NCBI RefSeq assembly: GCF_000981805.1
Contig: NZ_CP011132.1
Coordinates: 4,898,001 to 4,962,000 of the forward strand
From: Citrobacter amalonaticus Y19
GTDB taxonomy: Bacteria > Pseudomonadota > Gammaproteobacteria > Enterobacterales > Enterobacteriaceae
Reading direction: 5' to 3'
Length of the DNA stretch: 64,000 nucleotides
Positions 62,394-64,000 of the stretch are shown one piece after another. Both the position numbers and the translations under genes were made by a program. Numbering within the stretch: position 1 is the stretch's first letter; each line of letters begins with the position of its first letter. The notes beneath the pieces are model-generated. The model was not told the origin of the DNA. It worked only from the letters and a program-made list of their open reading frames with translations, and did not search any database.

Positions 62394-63020
62394 ATGAAAC
62401 AGTATGGCTTTTATGTTGACTCCTCGCGCTGCTCAGGCTGTAAAACCTGCCAGGTCAGCTGTAAGGATAATAAAGATCTGGATGTCGGTCCGAAATTCCG
62501 TCGGGTCTATGAATACGGCGGCGGAAGCTGGGTGAAAGAGGGGGAAAGCTGGCACAACGACACCTTTACCTACTATCTCTCTATCGCCTGCAACCACTGT
62601 GATGAGCCGGTCTGCGTATCCGGTTGTCCGACCGGGGCGATGCACAAACGTGAAGAGGACGGTCTGGTGCTGGTCGATGACAGCATCTGTGTCGGTTGCC
62701 GCTATTGCGAAATGCGCTGCCCGTATGGCGCGCCGCAGTTTGATGCTAAGGCCAAAGTGATGCGCAAATGCGATGGCTGCCTCGACCGACTGGAGCAAAA
62801 TCTGCGTCCAATCTGTGTGGACTCCTGTCCGCAGCGGGCGCTGGATTTCGGCCCCATTGACGAACTGCGGGCGAAGTACGGCACCGAGAACGAGATTGCG
62901 CCGCTGCCCGCCGCGTCGTTTACCCATCCCAACCTCATTATTAAGCCGCACCCGAAGGCCAAACCGACGGGCGACAAGGAAGGGGCCATTGTGAACATGG
63001 GGGAGGTGCGCCATGCATGA
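62394..63020 (+). CDS. dmsB: DMSO reductase iron-sulfur subunit (DmsB-like)
   Basis: 208 residues with four [4Fe-4S] cysteine groups: CSGCKTCQVSC, CNHCDEPVCVSGC, CVGCRYCEMRC and CDGC...CVDSC. It carries electrons from DmsC to DmsA. Starts 13 bp after dmsA and overlaps dmsC by 8 bp. Confidence 0.96.
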   Translation: MKQYGFYVDSSRCSGCKTCQVSCKDNKDLDVGPKFRRVYEYGGGSWVKEGESWHNDTFTYYLSIACNHCDEPVCVSGCPTGAMHKREEDGLVLVDDSICVGCRYCEMRCPYGAPQFDAKAKVMRKCDGCLDRLEQNLRPICVDSCPQRALDFGPIDELRAKYGTENEIAPLPAASFTHPNLIIKPHPKAKPTGDKEGAIVNMGEVRHA

Positions 63021-63786
63021 GTTACCGCTGGTCTTTTTTACCGTCTTTACCCAAAGTGCGGTCGGCGCATTTATTCTGCTGCTGATTGGCGGCACGCTGG
63101 GGCAGATTGACGCGCGGCGGATGGCCATTGGCCTGTTCTCCGTCATGTGTCTGTTTGGCGTAGGGGTACTGCTGGGGATCATCCACGTCGGGCAACCGCT
63201 GCGTGCATTGAATATGCTGCTGCGCGTAGGGCATTCGCCGATGAGCAACGAAATTGTGCTGTCGGCGGTGTTTGCCACGCTCGGCGGACTGGGTTCCCTC
63301 GGTCTGCTGCTCAACCGTGGCGCGACCGCAGTGTGTAAAGCGCTGGTGTGGCTGGCTGCAGTAGTGGGCGTGGCCTTTATTCTGGCGATCCCGCAAATCT
63401 ACCAGTTACCGACAGTGGTCACCTGGCGCACTTCGTATACAACGGCGATGATGGTGCTGACGCCGCTGATTGGCGGCGGCATTCTGGCCGGACTGTTTGG
63501 GCTGCGTCTGGGTCTGCTGGTCAGCGTGTTGGCAATACTCGCCAGCTTCTGCCTGCGACCAGGCTATGTTTCGACGCTGATGAGTGCGGATGGCGCCTTA
63601 ACGGCGGCGCAAACCAGCTGGTTTACCGCACAGGCGGTGCTGCTGGCCGTGGGTATTGTTGGCGTGGTGGCCTGGGCGCGACTGAAGTCCAGTGTTACCG
63701 TTCTGGCGATGACCGCACTGATTGTCATCGTGGCGGAGTTAGTGGGCAGGATTGCGTTCTACAATTTGTGGACGCTGCCGATGTAA
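63013..63786 (+). CDS. dmsC: DMSO reductase membrane anchor (DmsC-like)
   Basis: 257 residues, eight hydrophobic segments, DmsC family (starts MHELPLVFFTVFTQSAVGAF). It anchors DmsAB and oxidises menaquinol. Last of the structural genes before a terminator-like hairpin. Confidence 0.94.
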   Translation: MHELPLVFFTVFTQSAVGAFILLLIGGTLGQIDARRMAIGLFSVMCLFGVGVLLGIIHVGQPLRALNMLLRVGHSPMSNEIVLSAVFATLGGLGSLGLLLNRGATAVCKALVWLAAVVGVAFILAIPQIYQLPTVVTWRTSYTTAMMVLTPLIGGGILAGLFGLRLGLLVSVLAILASFCLRPGYVSTLMSADGALTAAQTSWFTAQAVLLAVGIVGVVAWARLKSSVTVLAMTALIVIVAELVGRIAFYNLWTLPM

Positions 63787-63791
63787 CCTGT

Positions 63792-63814
63792 GAGCGGCCT
63801 CGGCCGCTCTTTTT
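63792..63814 (+). terminator. Rho-independent terminator after dmsC
   Basis: GAGCGGCC-TC-GGCCGCTC followed by five T (63810-63814), 5 bp after the dmsC stop. It separates structural genes from the chaperone gene. Confidence 0.88.
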
Positions 63815-63816
63815 CT

Positions 63817-63850
63817 GTAGGCCTGATAAGGTGTCAGCCGTCATCAGGCA
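63817..63850. repeat. REP unit between dmsC and the chaperone gene
   Basis: GTAGGCCTGATAAGG...CATCAGGCA, a single unit. Confidence 0.85.
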
Positions 63851-63869
63851 CGTTCAGGAGTATTTAGAG

Positions 63870-64000
63870 ATGTCTTCTCTTGCCGTATTACCCCGTATCC
63901 TTGGTGCACTGTTTTACTATTCTCCAGGGCGACCGGAGGTGAAAGCGCTGTTCGATAGTCTGCCCACGCTTCCCGATCTCTACCCGTGGCGCGATCCGGC
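63870..64000 (+). CDS. TorD/DmsD-family chaperone (5' part, cut by window)
   Basis: The first 43 codons (MSSLAVLPRILGALFYYSPG...LPDLYPWRDP) run off the window end. The sequence resembles DmsD/TorD cytoplasmic chaperones that bind the twin-arginine signal of DmsA-type enzymes. An AGGAG site lies at 63856-63860. Its place after dmsABC supports this. Assignment from a short fragment. Confidence 0.75.
   Translation, partial: MSSLAVLPRILGALFYYSPGRPEVKALFDSLPTLPDLYPWRDP

Noticed and set aside
1..64000. tRNA, rRNA, phage or integrase genes
   Set aside because: None recognised. The PTS module has no visible integrase or attachment repeats, so I do not call it an integrative island.

Overview
The window is chromosomal DNA from an enterobacterium of the Escherichia/Salmonella/Citrobacter group. 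I infer Citrobacter. Nearly every core protein matches its E. coli K-12 counterpart closely in length and sequence, and gene order follows the E. coli actP to dcuS segment. The differences are a kdgT-type gene beside proP, a DMSO-reductase operon next to dcuS, and no melRAB or mdtPON/als block at their E. coli positions. The species assignment rests on remembered synteny, not on a search.

Layout. 1-3586 (minus): acetate uptake and activation, actP (cut by the window edge)-yjcH-acs. 4019-10609 (plus): the complete periplasmic nitrite-reduction operon nrfABCDEFG, driven from a promoter with an FNR-type box. 10945-15307: gltP (plus), yjcO and the selenoprotein gene fdhF (minus) with its SECIS hairpin and sigma-54 promoter. 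15800-21328: an accessory PTS module for beta-linked disaccharides. Minus-strand ROK kinase and LacI regulator genes diverge from plus-strand IIA, GH1 phospho-beta-glucosidase, IIC and IIB genes, around a shared control region with two matching operators and a CRP site. 21495-22454: yjdP and an unusual small tyrosine-phosphatase-like gene pair. 22543-33636 (minus): the complete C-P lyase operon phnCDEFGHIJKLMNOP behind a Pho box, then yjdN and yjdM.

35158-38399: crfC (yjdA) and yjcZ. 38419-41623: kdgT (minus) and proP (plus). 41686-45166: the lipid A modification locus, the 29-residue pmrR gene convergent with eptA-pmrA-pmrB, carrying two PmrA-box regions. 45266-50094: arginine-dependent acid resistance adiC-adiY-adiA. 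50373-57196: yjdF, fumB, dcuB and the C4-dicarboxylate two-component system dcuS/dcuR. 57316-58266: a NicO-family nickel/cobalt transporter. 58696-59890: an intact IS5-type element. 59948-64000: a dmsABC-type DMSO reductase operon and the start of its TorD/DmsD-like chaperone gene.

Much of the region serves anaerobic respiration and fermentation: nitrite, formate, fumarate and DMSO reduction. The most striking observation is that the IS5 copy lies exactly between a perfect FNR box and a -10 hexamer of the dms operon. Removing the IS and one target duplication restores an ideally spaced class II FNR promoter, so this strain has probably lost normal anaerobic control of dmsABC. Other notable items are the disaccharide module with a Mak/GmuE-like kinase, a perfect 34-bp palindrome made of two PmrA boxes, an apparent CTG start for nrfE, and an in-frame REP between nrfE and nrfF. 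REP/BIME elements are frequent between genes.
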